Positions 53,508 to 61,938 of a stretch of 64,000 nucleotides of DNA are shown in pieces. The translations under genes and the position numbers were made by a program. Under the pieces are notes generated by a model. That model had not been told where the DNA came from. It was given only the letters and a program-made list of their open reading frames with translations, and did not search any database. Within the stretch, counting starts at the first letter, position 1. Each line of letters starts with the position of its first letter. The stretch comes from Actinomycetes bacterium (lineage in GTDB: Bacteria; Actinomycetota; Acidimicrobiia; IMCC26256; PALSA-610), in contig JANYBW010000092.1 in NCBI GenBank assembly GCA_025360585.1, positions 1-64,000 on the forward strand. The letters run 5' to 3'.

Positions 53508-54607
53508 GGCGTCGCTCCAGGTAACGCGGTTTGCCGCGAACTCTTTCCATGGCTCGGCAATGAGATGGAGACGGGTGCGAGCAGCAGTACGAGCGCAAAC
53601 ACCACCAGCGGATTCACGGGTGGAAACTCGAAACGGTTGGGGCTCCATTGCATCGAAGCATCCGATGCGCTCGCGATGACCGCGACAGTGGCGACCGAAG
53701 CGAATGAGCACGCAACGATCACGTAGTCGAAGCGTTGCATTGGAACCGGACGATACCGAGTTCGATCACTTTGGCGCGAAGCGATCGTGATCGCTGCCGC
53801 GACGGCCGCGATTCCCAGAACTCCAGCCACTGTCGCCACAAACTCGGCGCGCGAAACGAATGCGACAAATGCAACGCCAACCGCGGCGAGACCGCCAGTG
53901 CACAACCACGCAACGAGGCGTTCACCATCGCCGACGGCTTGATGGCCGTAGCCGCGCGAGTCCATCGATTCTGAAAGCAGAATGGCGCGCTCCATGGCGG
54001 ATTCGACTACCGGTATCACCGTCCTGCGCAGACGGCCTCGACGTACCGCTCGGCCACCCGTGCGGGCTCGTTCAGCTTCGCGGATCGCATTGAAACTATT
54101 GACTGCGCTCGGCACGAACGCGACCGCGATTGCCACGACGAGCGCGGCATCGTGCAACGCGCGCGGAACCATCCGCAGCACCTCGTGGTGGGAGACCGTC
54201 GCGTTCCATGCAGCAAATACTGCGATGAATCCAACGATCGCGTAGGCCTCGGTCATGGAATGCAACACGGTGGCCAGTTCGACTCGCCCGCCAATTCTGA
54301 TGCTCCCAAGCCAACGCGGCAACGTGAAAAGCTCGGGCAGCGTGAACCACGCCCGCCCAACTCCGTGGGTGGTGAGCGCAGTGAGGGCAACGCGGAGCAG
54401 CGCGAATATCGCGCTGATGAAGACGATGATCGGGAATGCCTTGGCGACAAGCGTCGCGCTTCGATGAACCTCGACGATGATCACCGCAACAAGTAACACG
54501 ATCGTTGTGTATACGGGATTCGCGGCAATGTGCACGCAGACCGCCGCGCCGATCGCCCATCCACACAATGCGATCGTGTGGGGGTGGGGCGCGGCGGTCT
54601 GGCTCAT
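53504..54607 (-). CDS. ecfT: ECF transporter transmembrane (T) component
   Basis: 367 residues, with several hydrophobic segments and the two coupling motifs of EcfT/CbiQ proteins: EAERARTGGRA (near residue 180) and ESMDSRGYG (near residue 215), which grip the ATPase helical grooves. FTLPELFTLPRWLGSI and AYAIVGFIAVFAAWNAT are in the N-terminal domain. It is 37 bp downstream of the alpha/alpha-barrel lipoprotein gene in the B12-riboswitch operon and overlaps the ATPase start. Confidence 0.9.
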   Translation of the reverse strand: MSQTAAPHPHTIALCGWAIGAAVCVHIAANPVYTTIVLLVAVIIVEVHRSATLVAKAFPIIVFISAIFALLRVALTALTTHGVGRAWFTLPELFTLPRWLGSIRIGGRVELATVLHSMTEAYAIVGFIAVFAAWNATVSHHEVLRMVPRALHDAALVVAIAVAFVPSAVNSFNAIREAERARTGGRAVRRGRLRRTVIPVVESAMERAILLSESMDSRGYGHQAVGDGERLVAWLCTGGLAAVGVAFVAFVSRAEFVATVAGVLGIAAVAAAITIASRQSDRTRYRPVPMQRFDYVIVACSFASVATVAVIASASDASMQWSPNRFEFPPVNPLVVFALVLLLAPVSISLPSHGKSSRQTALPGATP

Positions 54608-54643
54608 GTTCTGGCGATACTCGAGTGCGTCAGATGATCGCGA

Positions 54644-55702
54644 CTAGCACGACGGCTGGTCCAATGGGTTGATCGGAAGCCAACCGCGACGCAGAGCTTC
54701 GATGGACTGCGTGGTCGCGAAGGTGTTGAGGCCAAATCCATCATTCGGGCTGGAGATGTGACCATCGGCGTTCGCTTGAGTTTGGATCCACGCGACTGGC
54801 GATGCGTACGGGCCCGCGAGTGCGGGGGCCACACGATCGCGCCAACACGGTTGGGTGGCGTCGTAGCCCGCAGCGGTGATCGCGAGAATCGCGGTTGAGG
54901 TGCTGTTGGGGTCGTCGCTGCCAAACGATTGAAACGATCCATTGCTTCGCATGTTCGTGGCCAGGTACTTGAGGCCTGCAGTCAGCGCAGCGTCCGCGGG
55001 TGCGACCTTCGCTGCCGTGAGCGCTTGGATCGCCAACGCAGTCGTATCAATGTCGGGATTGGTGTTCGCAGGATCCCCGGCGTAATCCCACCCGCCGTCG
55101 GTGTGTTGCGCGGCTTTGATGTACGCCAATGTCTTGGCCGGAGTGCTTTGCCCAGTGACCCTGCGGGCAATCGCGGCGTACAACGTTGCGTTGAAGGTAC
55201 CGAAGCTTCCGTCCGCCAGGAGTCCGGCGTTGGTCTTGGCTTTCAAATCGACGGGTGCGCCATTGTGTGAAGGATCAAACGCAGTGCTCGACATGCCCAG
55301 CGGCTTCACCACCAACATGATGAGCTTGGCGGCTTGACCCGCTGAGAGGTTGGTCTGAGACCACGCGTCGGTCCAGTCGAGTGCTGAGACGTTTCCTACC
55401 TTGGCGCTGCGGACTGCCGTGAGCGCTTGGCTGGTGTTCCAAAGGAATTGTTGTTGCGAATTTTCGGCGATCGCGGCGATGGCATCGGGAGTTTCGAAAC
55501 CGGCGAAGCCCGCAACTTCAAAACTGCCGTCGGATTGCTGTTGGGTCAGGAGCCACCGGGTGGCGTTGGTCGAAGCGGTCTTTGCCGCCGTGTCGCTGAA
55601 TCCCGAAAAACGGCACGCGCTCAGCGAAAGCACCGCAGTTCCAGCGACCATCGCCGCGATTGGTTTCTTCAAACGAGACATCTGAAATGGTGTGAAAAAC
55701 AT
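54644..55702 (-). CDS. Alpha/alpha-barrel (squalene-cyclase/prenyltransferase-like) lipoprotein, transcobalamin-alpha-like
   Basis: 352 residues. The start has a signal with a lipobox (LSLSAC, Cys near residue 30), so the protein is lipid-anchored outside. It is made of repeated helical pairs with Asp-Gly-Ser/Gly-type turns: QSDGSFEVAGFAGFETPDAI, LADGSFGTFNATLYAAIA, HTDGGWDYAGDP, MRSNGSFQSFGSDDP and ADGHISSPNDGFGL. These resemble the alpha6-alpha6 barrel of prenyltransferases and of the N-terminal domain of animal intrinsic factor/transcobalamin. No catalytic DXDD acid of cyclases is visible. It sits between the DUF4430-like protein and the ECF importer genes. I infer cobalamin capture together with the upstream protein. 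Confidence 0.8.
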   Translation of the reverse strand: MFFTPFQMSRLKKPIAAMVAGTAVLSLSACRFSGFSDTAAKTASTNATRWLLTQQQSDGSFEVAGFAGFETPDAIAAIAENSQQQFLWNTSQALTAVRSAKVGNVSALDWTDAWSQTNLSAGQAAKLIMLVVKPLGMSSTAFDPSHNGAPVDLKAKTNAGLLADGSFGTFNATLYAAIARRVTGQSTPAKTLAYIKAAQHTDGGWDYAGDPANTNPDIDTTALAIQALTAAKVAPADAALTAGLKYLATNMRSNGSFQSFGSDDPNSTSTAILAITAAGYDATQPCWRDRVAPALAGPYASPVAWIQTQANADGHISSPNDGFGLNTFATTQSIEALRRGWLPINPLDQPSC

Positions 55703-55756
55703 TGTGGACCGGTCCTTTGGATTGCCGTGCAGAAATATTCAGAAATGTGGTTACGG

Positions 55757-56758
55757 CTACGCGCCAGATGCAGTGCCGCGATTGCGGAATCGCAGTGCGA
55801 ATACGCAAGCCAACAACGTCGCGATGAGCGCGATCGCGATTACGCCACCGATTGATGATCCGGTGTCGTTAACGGTGCCGTTGGCCGCGCTCGCGCTGAC
55901 TCGACGACCGTTGACAAACACGGCCGTTGACGGCGTGTCGGGCTGTCTATTCCCACCTGATCCGCTCGTCGTCGTGGATGAAACATTCCCAGTGGTTTGT
56001 GCAGTTCCGGTGCTGTCGGTCAGTGTGGTGGTCGATAGCCGCGAGTTCCCGGAAGTGGCGACGGTCGATGCCGGCGTGATCGAACCGTTTGTGCCAACCG
56101 GTTTAGTTGGGCCTGACGTTGTTGTCGTGCGGGCGATGCCGGTACCGGCGCGCGTTGTCGTCGTTACACCATGCACCGAAGTTGGCGTCGTCGTTGGTGG
56201 CGCGACGGTCGTGGTGGTGGCCAGAGGGAAAAATTGTGCGAACGGCACGAACGTAGGTGCTTTGCCGGTGCCCCATTTCCAACCCTCGACATCACCATCG
56301 CTCACCGGGCTTTGTGCCGCGCCGGTTCGCGAATATTGAAAGCTGCTCGCTCCGCCAGGCGCCTTGAAATAGGCCCAATACTTCGGATCGGCGCACGTAA
56401 GACACGAACCCGCGGTGCCGGGGCAACCAAGGTGCGTTCCGTTGATGTCGAGGCCACAAACTGCCGCACCAAAGGCACCTGAATTGTCGGTAGTGATGTT
56501 GATGCCCGGAACCGCCTGGAGCGCAGTGAGGCCTTTCGGGTTGGCCCCACTCACCACGACGGCCACGTGATACACGGTGCCGTTGCCGAAATCAATGACC
56601 ACGCCGACACGAACGCCTGTGCTGGCCGCGTTCGCGGGAGGCGAAGGCGCGGCGATCGCCATTGCACCGGCAATCGTGATGCCCGCAAGCGTGATGCGAA
56701 CAAACAGCTGCAGGAAGGTTCGGATACCGAACCGAGAGTTGTTGCTTCGATATTGCAT
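55757..56758 (-). CDS. Membrane-anchored DUF4430-like secreted protein, transcobalamin-beta-like
   Basis: 333 residues. Residues 1-44 are a signal peptide (RITLAGITIAGAMAIAA). Residues about 50-165 resemble DUF4430, the small beta domain that closes on cobalamin in animal transcobalamin: GVVIDFGNGTVYHVAVVV, KGLTALQAVPGINITTDNSG, YWAYFKAPGG and SVSDGDVEGWKWG-like segments. A Thr/Ser-rich linker follows, then a C-terminal membrane segment (IGGVIAIALIATLLACVFAL) with a basic end, so it is held at the cell surface. It directly follows the cobalamin riboswitch and has GAGG before its ATG, so it is the first gene of the B12 operon. Confidence 0.8.
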   Translation of the reverse strand: MQYRSNNSRFGIRTFLQLFVRITLAGITIAGAMAIAAPSPPANAASTGVRVGVVIDFGNGTVYHVAVVVSGANPKGLTALQAVPGINITTDNSGAFGAAVCGLDINGTHLGCPGTAGSCLTCADPKYWAYFKAPGGASSFQYSRTGAAQSPVSDGDVEGWKWGTGKAPTFVPFAQFFPLATTTTVAPPTTTPTSVHGVTTTTRAGTGIARTTTTSGPTKPVGTNGSITPASTVATSGNSRLSTTTLTDSTGTAQTTGNVSSTTTSGSGGNRQPDTPSTAVFVNGRRVSASAANGTVNDTGSSIGGVIAIALIATLLACVFALRFRNRGTASGA

Positions 56759-56771
56759 AGCGCACCTCGCT

Positions 56772-56822
56772 GGCCCTGCTCCGCGAGGGCCGTTCGAACG
56801 TTCCGCCTGATATCTCAGACGG
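56772..56822 (-). promoter_or_regulatory. Likely riboswitch expression platform (two alternative hairpins)
   Basis: On the minus strand CCGTCTGA/TCAGGCGG (56822-56803, GATA loop) overlaps by three bases with the 3' arm of riboswitch helix P1 (56820-56825), and GGCCCT/AGGGCC (56791-56772) follows directly before the ribosome-binding site. Without a U run, control of translation or of a later step is more likely than intrinsic termination. Confidence 0.55.
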
Positions 56823-56935
56823 ATGTGGTGTGGGCGTGTCCTGGCTTATCGAAGTCGGCGGATGCCGTTTTCGATTTACAGTTGCGGGTCAGCGCCGGAC
56901 TTTCACCGGCTTCTCCCATGCTCGAACACCATCCG
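56820..56935 (-). promoter_or_regulatory. Cobalamin riboswitch
   Basis: The minus strand carries the conserved cobalamin riboswitch core: GCCGGTGAAAGTCCGGCGCTG-type B12 segment, CCGCAACTGT, and the 3' segment AAGCCAGGAC with GCC after it. Outer helix P1 pairs CGGATG with CATCCG. It lies 61 nt upstream of the DUF4430-like gene and should lower expression of the five-gene operon when cobalamin is plentiful. This is the strongest evidence that the operon handles B12. Confidence 0.93.
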
Positions 56936-57037
56936 CTGGCGGCCGAGCATTGCGGCGGCCATCCGGGACCGTCGCAATCACTACGTTGCCAAGCGTAACG
57001 CCTTTGCGGCGGAGCGCGCCAAATCAGGGAAGTGTGC

Positions 57038-57180
57038 GAGCGGGTGGGGACCAGCCCTTGAGGGCGCGAGCTGCAAGCGAGCGGGTGGGGACCTGCCATT
57101 GAGGGCGCGAGCCGCAGGCGAGCGGGTGGGGACCTGCCCTTGAGGGCAAGAGCTGCAGGCGAGCGGGTGTGAACCAGCAT
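57038..57180. repeat. 41-bp tandem repeat, 3.5 copies
   Basis: Units start at 57038, 57079, 57120 and 57161 with GAGCGGGTGGGGACC; the fourth is cut at about 57180. Each contains TGCCCTTGAGGGCA-type pairing. It lies between the riboswitch and the GH4 gene, 102 bp upstream of P1, so it may overlap a promoter on either strand. Confidence 0.9.
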
Positions 57181-57197
57181 GCCGTAACGTTCGGGCT

Positions 57198-58493
57198 ATG
57201 GCAAAGATTGCATTTATTGGTGCGGGTAGCACGGTGTTCGCTCGCAACCTGATGGGCGACATCCTCGGCCAGGACGAGCTCGCAAACAGCGAGATCGCGC
57301 TCTACGACATCGATGCGCAACGGTTGGAAACGTCCGAGTTGGTCGCGCACAAGGTTGTGGCGGCGTTGGATTCGCCCGCAAAAATTTCGGTGACGACCGA
57401 TCGGCGCGCCGCGCTCGATGGCGCCGACTATGCGATCAACATGATTCAGGTGGGGGGCTATGAGCCCTGCACCGTGACGGATTTTGAAATTCCGAAGCGA
57501 TTCGGGCTACGCCAGACCATCGCAGACACGCTGGGTATCGGGGGCATCATGCGGGGGCTGCGCACGATTCCCGTGATGCTCGATATGTGCGCAGATATGG
57601 CCGAAGTGTGCCCCGACGTTTGGTTCTTGAACTACACCAATCCGATGGCAATCAACTGCCGCGCGATGAATCGTGCCACGAACATCAAAACCGTTGGGCT
57701 CTGTCACAGTGTGCAGGGAACCGCGTTCGAGCTTTCGATCGATCTGGGAATTCCGTACCGTGAGATCTCGTACGTGGCTGCGGGTATTAATCACATGGCG
57801 TTCTATTTGAAGTTTGAACGCAATGGTGAAGATCTTTATCCTGCACTGCGCGATCTCGTCACAAACGGCAAGGTCCCCGACAACAATCGGGTGCGTTACG
57901 AAATGATGCGCCGGCTTGGCTATTTCGTCACGGAATCGAGTGAGCACTTCGCCGAATACGTTCCGTGGTTCATCAAGCGCGATCGTCCTGATTTGATTGA
58001 CTCATTTAACGTTCCCCTCGATGAATACCCGCGGCGCTGCATCGAACAGATCGCGGATTGGGATCGCGAAAAACAGCGGCTCGAAGGCGGTGAAGCGTTC
58101 GAGGTGAAACCGAGTTTCGAATACGCGGCCACCATTATTCGCAGCATCGAAACGGGTAAGCCGCGGGTCGTTTATGGCAATGTCGCGAACGACAATCTGA
58201 TCGATGATTTGCCCGCGGGCTGCACCGTCGAAGTGCCGTGTTTGGTCGATGGTAGCGGTGTGCAACCCACACGCATTGGCGCGTTGCCGCCACAACTCAG
58301 CGCGTTAATGCGTACGAATATCAACGTGCAGGAACTCACGGTCGAAGCCGCACTTACCGGGCGTCGCGATCACATTTACCATGCTGCGATGTTGGATCCG
58401 CACACGGCCGCGGAGCTCGATCTTGAACAGATCCACGATCTTGTAGATGCGTTGCTTGAGGCGCACGGCGCGTGGTTACCCACATTTCACTAA
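57198..58493 (+). CDS. GH4 alpha-galactosidase/6-phospho-glycosidase-type enzyme (MelA-like)
   Basis: 431 residues. GH4 enzymes need NAD+ and Mn2+ and cleave by an oxidation-elimination mechanism. It has the NAD-binding start KIAFIGAGSTVFARNLMGD, the metal-binding motif LCHSVQGT with Cys and His, and GINHMAFYLK with a second His; FLNYTNPMAINC lies between. The MelA-type group, rather than phospho-glucosidase, is suggested by the LCHSVQG pattern and length, so an alpha-galactoside is likely. It is divergent from the B12 operon. A suitable transporter is not next to it; the beta-galactosidase is 25 kb away. Confidence 0.88.
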   Translation: MAKIAFIGAGSTVFARNLMGDILGQDELANSEIALYDIDAQRLETSELVAHKVVAALDSPAKISVTTDRRAALDGADYAINMIQVGGYEPCTVTDFEIPKRFGLRQTIADTLGIGGIMRGLRTIPVMLDMCADMAEVCPDVWFLNYTNPMAINCRAMNRATNIKTVGLCHSVQGTAFELSIDLGIPYREISYVAAGINHMAFYLKFERNGEDLYPALRDLVTNGKVPDNNRVRYEMMRRLGYFVTESSEHFAEYVPWFIKRDRPDLIDSFNVPLDEYPRRCIEQIADWDREKQRLEGGEAFEVKPSFEYAATIIRSIETGKPRVVYGNVANDNLIDDLPAGCTVEVPCLVDGSGVQPTRIGALPPQLSALMRTNINVQELTVEAALTGRRDHIYHAAMLDPHTAAELDLEQIHDLVDALLEAHGAWLPTFH

Positions 58494-58567
58494 CTCTGGC
58501 TGCACTCTGTAGGGTGGCCGTACGTCCCTGCTCAGCCTGAGATTGTTGCGTCTATCGGAGGAAATCC

Positions 58568-59110
58568 ATGAAAGCCCGTCGATTCATTATTGTGAGCGCG
58601 TTGTTGTTTACCGCCGCCTGCGGAAGTTCCACTGCGAAACCTGCTGCGACCACCACGACGGAGAAAAAAGTAAGTACTCCGACCGACAACACCCAGACCG
58701 CGGGTTCGAGCACTACCACCATAGTTTCGACGACCTCTACGGCCGCGCCGAGCGGTGGCGCCACGATCGCGCTCGCAACAACATCGCTGGGCCAGACGGT
58801 CACCACGGCGAAGGGTCTGACCGTGTACATCTTGGTGCCTGATGGCGCCGATACCACCAAGAGCACCTGCAGTGGCGGTTGCGCGACCTTGTGGCCGCCG
58901 GTTCCTGCCACGGCGACCCCCGATGCCGGTACAACTGGTCTCAAACTCACCTCGATCATTCGCGACGATGGCAGCAAGCAACTCGCGGTGAACGGCCGTC
59001 CGGTGTACCGCTACGCGGGTGATACCAAAGCCGGTGATGTGAATGGCCACGGTGTGGGAAATATTTGGTACGCAATCGGCGCCGACGGTAAAAACCTCGT
59101 AACCAAGTAG
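58568..59110 (+). CDS. COG4315-type lipoprotein with secreted repeat
   Basis: 180 residues: lipobox in LLFTAACGSS, a Thr/Ser-rich linker of about 60 residues and a domain of the COG4315/PF03640 secreted-repeat type (LTVYILVPDG, CSGGCATLWPP, GRPVYRYAGD, WYAIGADGKNL). The pair of Cys in CSGGC and the GRPVYRYAGD segment are typical. Function is not established. GGAGGAAATCC is a strong ribosome-binding site. It is 74 bp after the GH4 gene and 32 bp before the serine hydrolase gene. Confidence 0.88.
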   Translation: MKARRFIIVSALLFTAACGSSTAKPAATTTTEKKVSTPTDNTQTAGSSTTTIVSTTSTAAPSGGATIALATTSLGQTVTTAKGLTVYILVPDGADTTKSTCSGGCATLWPPVPATATPDAGTTGLKLTSIIRDDGSKQLAVNGRPVYRYAGDTKAGDVNGHGVGNIWYAIGADGKNLVTK

Positions 59111-59142
59111 CGAACGCAAACGCAGAGACAGGCGGGCAACGA

Positions 59143-60297
59143 GTGGTCGAATCGATGGTTGAAGTCGGCGGGTTTGTCGCGAACGGTTTTGAGCCGGTTC
59201 GCGATGCGTTTGTTCGAAATTTTCAAAAACGCAACGATGTCGGCGCGGCGTTTTGCGCGTACCGAAATGGCGAAGTCGTTGTCGATATTTGGGGTGGGCT
59301 CGCAGACGCCACGACGAAACGTCCTTGGGCATCCGATACGGTAGCTATTGGCTTTTCGATGACGAAAGGCGTTACAGCGACGGTCGCGAACTGGTTGATG
59401 GAACGTGACTGGCTTGATCCGCACGCGCCCGTCGCGCAGTACTGGCCGGAGTTTGGCGCGAACGGCAAGCAAGCGATCACCGTCGCAGAGTTGTTGTCGC
59501 ACCAGGCGGGTTTGGCAGTCATCGAGGGTGAGTTCTCACTCGATGCGGCGTTGAGCTGGGATCCCGTTGTGGCCGCGCTCGCCGCGCAAGCTCCGCAGTG
59601 GGAGCCGGGTACCGCGCACGGCTATCACCTCCGCAGTTTTGGGTGGTTAGCGGGTGAGCTCATCCAGCGATGTGATCCCCAGCACCGCCGAGTGGCGCAG
59701 ATTATTGCCCAAGAAATTGTCGCGCCGCTTGGTCTGGATCTGTGGTTGGGCATACCTGAAACATTGGAACCGCGAGTCGCGCGTTTGGTGCCTCCACCAA
59801 CTTCGAACTTCGACATTATTCCCAAGGATTCCGATATCTGGCGTGCGATGACCGGCCCGGATTCTCAGTTCGGTTACAACGATATGTGGAACTCGCGCCA
59901 GCTTCACGAGGCGGAGTTGCCGTCTTCGAGCGGGATCGGTACTGCGAAAGCATTCGCAACGATGTACGCCGCGCTGATCGGCGACGGGGTCAATGGCATT
60001 CGATTGTTGTTACCGGAAACCATCGAGCGCGCAACCCAGGTGCAGACTCGCGGCCCCGATCGCATCATCATTCGCGACACTGCGTTTGGTCTCGGCTTTA
60101 TGTTGCCGCCCACGCTCCCGAGCAATTGTGGGCCGAAATCATTTGGTCATGGTGGTGCAGGTGGATCCTGTGCATTCGCCGACCCCGAGTCCAACATCGC
60201 GGCGTGTTATTTGATGAACGGTTTGCAGTTCGATTTCGAGCGCGCCGATATGCGGTCCGAAACTTTGGTGCGCGCCCTGTATCAATCGTTGGGTTAA
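59143..60297 (+). CDS. Beta-lactamase-like serine hydrolase (EstB-type)
   Basis: 384 residues of the class C beta-lactamase/esterase family. The nucleophile motif is SMTK near residue 73, with VVDIWGGLADATT before it and LLSHQAGLAVIEGE after it, GYHLRSFGWLAGELI containing the Tyr of the second motif, and GHGGAGGSCAFADPES for the third (HGG). Likely a cytosolic esterase or peptidase, as no signal is seen. The GTG at 59143 or the ATG at 59155 may start it. The stop codon overlaps that of the convergent flavoprotein gene (TTAA shared). Confidence 0.9.
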   Translation: MVESMVEVGGFVANGFEPVRDAFVRNFQKRNDVGAAFCAYRNGEVVVDIWGGLADATTKRPWASDTVAIGFSMTKGVTATVANWLMERDWLDPHAPVAQYWPEFGANGKQAITVAELLSHQAGLAVIEGEFSLDAALSWDPVVAALAAQAPQWEPGTAHGYHLRSFGWLAGELIQRCDPQHRRVAQIIAQEIVAPLGLDLWLGIPETLEPRVARLVPPPTSNFDIIPKDSDIWRAMTGPDSQFGYNDMWNSRQLHEAELPSSSGIGTAKAFATMYAALIGDGVNGIRLLLPETIERATQVQTRGPDRIIIRDTAFGLGFMLPPTLPSNCGPKSFGHGGAGGSCAFADPESNIAACYLMNGLQFDFERADMRSETLVRALYQSLG

Positions 60298-61844
60298 CGC
60301 TCGGCAGCCCGCGTGCTCATCGCTGGTTCGAAACACATAACGCCATCGTCGATATCGCTTTTGCGAAACATCGCTTTGTCGCGTCCGTAGTCTTGGGGAT
60401 TGATCCACGGTTCGTGGTCACCCTGTTTCGGAAACAAATGCAAACCGCGTTGCATATATCCGGCCGGAAATCCGTCGATCCAGGGCCGTGGCGGCATGTT
60501 CTGATCGATTGCTCGTAAACGCGGAGTACAGATCGCGGTCGCGGTGGTTTGCATGTGGTTCAACATGCGACAGATGTATTCGGCGATGAGATCCGCACGG
60601 AGCGTCCACGAAGCATTGATGTAGCCAAACGTAAAGGCAAGGTTTGGAACATCAGAAAACGCGAAGCCCTTGTAACTCCACGTTTCTGCGAGATCTACGG
60701 CTTTGCCATCGACCACAAAGGTCGCGTCGGCGGGCGCGACGAGTTCCAATCCCGTCGCGGTCACGATAATGTCTGCTTCGAGATGATCCCCGGAAGCGAG
60801 TTTGATTCCCGTCTCGGTGAATGACTCGATCGTGTCGGTGACGACCGTTGCCTTGCCGCTGCGAATCGCGCCGAAGAGATCGTTGTTCGGCACGAGGCAC
60901 AAACGCTGATCCCACGGGTTGTAACTCGGCGTGAAGTGCGTATCGACGTCGTAGTCCGCGCCGAGTTGTTTGTTCACTCGCTTGAGTAGGTTCGCTTTCA
61001 CCTGTTCGGGTTTGGTGCGTGTCTGTCTGTAGAAAAACTGTTGCATGGTTACGTTTTTGGAACGGGTGATTTGGTACGCAACTTTGTTGGGCAGCACTTT
61101 TCGTAACGCGTTTGCCACCGCATCGGTGTCGGGTCGCGAAACAACGTAGGTAGGGGAGCGTTGCAGCATGGTTACGTGTGCCGCGGTCTTGGCCATCGCG
61201 GGAACCAGGGTCATCGCGGTTGCGCCACTGCCAATCACGACGATTCGTTTGTTCGCATAGTCGAGATCTTCCGGCCAGGCTTGTGGGTGCACGATCGTTC
61301 CCGAGAACTGTTCGCTTACCGCGAATGCAGGGGTGTGGCCGCCGGCGTAGTTGTAATAGCCAGAGCAGAGATGCAAAAAGTTGCAGGTGAAGGTAGTGGT
61401 TGCGTTGGAGCCCGCGGTCGAGGCGGCATCTTGTGGTTGACCCGTTTGGTGTTGCGTCGTGACCGTCCAGCGTGCGGTTTCGCTCGACCAGGTCGCTTGC
61501 AACATTTTCTGGTTGTACTGGATGTGGCGATCAATGCCGTGTTCCCGGCTGGTGTCGGTGACGTACTGAAGGATCGCCGGGCCGTCGGCGATGGATTTTC
61601 TAGAAGTCCAGGGTTTGAAGTTGTAACCGAGCGTGTGCATGTCGCTGTCGGATCGCACGCCGGGATAGCGAAAGAGATCCCAAGTGCCACCGAGGTTCGC
61701 GCGGGCTTCCAAAATTGCGTACGTGCGCGACCGCGCTTTGGTTTGCAAATGATACGCGGCGCCGATCCCCGACAAGCCCGCGCCGACGATGATCACGTCG
61801 AAATGGCCACCCGCGTTTTGTCCCAGGTTTTGTCCAGCGTTCAT
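60294..61844 (-). CDS. FAD-dependent Baeyer-Villiger-type monooxygenase
   Basis: 516 residues. N-terminal FAD motif IIVGAGLSGIGAAYHL, LGGTWDLFRYPGVRSDSDM, the BVMO fingerprint FSGTIVHPQAWP, the second Rossmann motif VVIGSGATAMTLVPAM and the C-terminal VTATGLELVAPADATF. This is the signature of Baeyer-Villiger monooxygenases, which insert oxygen next to a ketone using NADPH and O2. Substrate unknown. It overlaps the serine hydrolase gene by its stop and is divergent from the acyl-CoA dehydrogenase gene, with 94 bp between. Confidence 0.92.
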   Translation of the reverse strand: MNAGQNLGQNAGGHFDVIIVGAGLSGIGAAYHLQTKARSRTYAILEARANLGGTWDLFRYPGVRSDSDMHTLGYNFKPWTSRKSIADGPAILQYVTDTSREHGIDRHIQYNQKMLQATWSSETARWTVTTQHQTGQPQDAASTAGSNATTTFTCNFLHLCSGYYNYAGGHTPAFAVSEQFSGTIVHPQAWPEDLDYANKRIVVIGSGATAMTLVPAMAKTAAHVTMLQRSPTYVVSRPDTDAVANALRKVLPNKVAYQITRSKNVTMQQFFYRQTRTKPEQVKANLLKRVNKQLGADYDVDTHFTPSYNPWDQRLCLVPNNDLFGAIRSGKATVVTDTIESFTETGIKLASGDHLEADIIVTATGLELVAPADATFVVDGKAVDLAETWSYKGFAFSDVPNLAFTFGYINASWTLRADLIAEYICRMLNHMQTTATAICTPRLRAIDQNMPPRPWIDGFPAGYMQRGLHLFPKQGDHEPWINPQDYGRDKAMFRKSDIDDGVMCFEPAMSTRAAER

Positions 61845-61938
61845 GCAGCTTTGTTAGCCGCCGAACTCACCGCGAAACGAACTTATGAAGCGCGTAGCGT
61901 GCGTGCGTACTCCAGGGCGGTCCGATACCGTTCACAGT

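Noticed and set aside
57038-57180. 41-bp repeats as a CRISPR array
   Set aside because: Units are directly adjacent with no spacers and there are no cas genes nearby.
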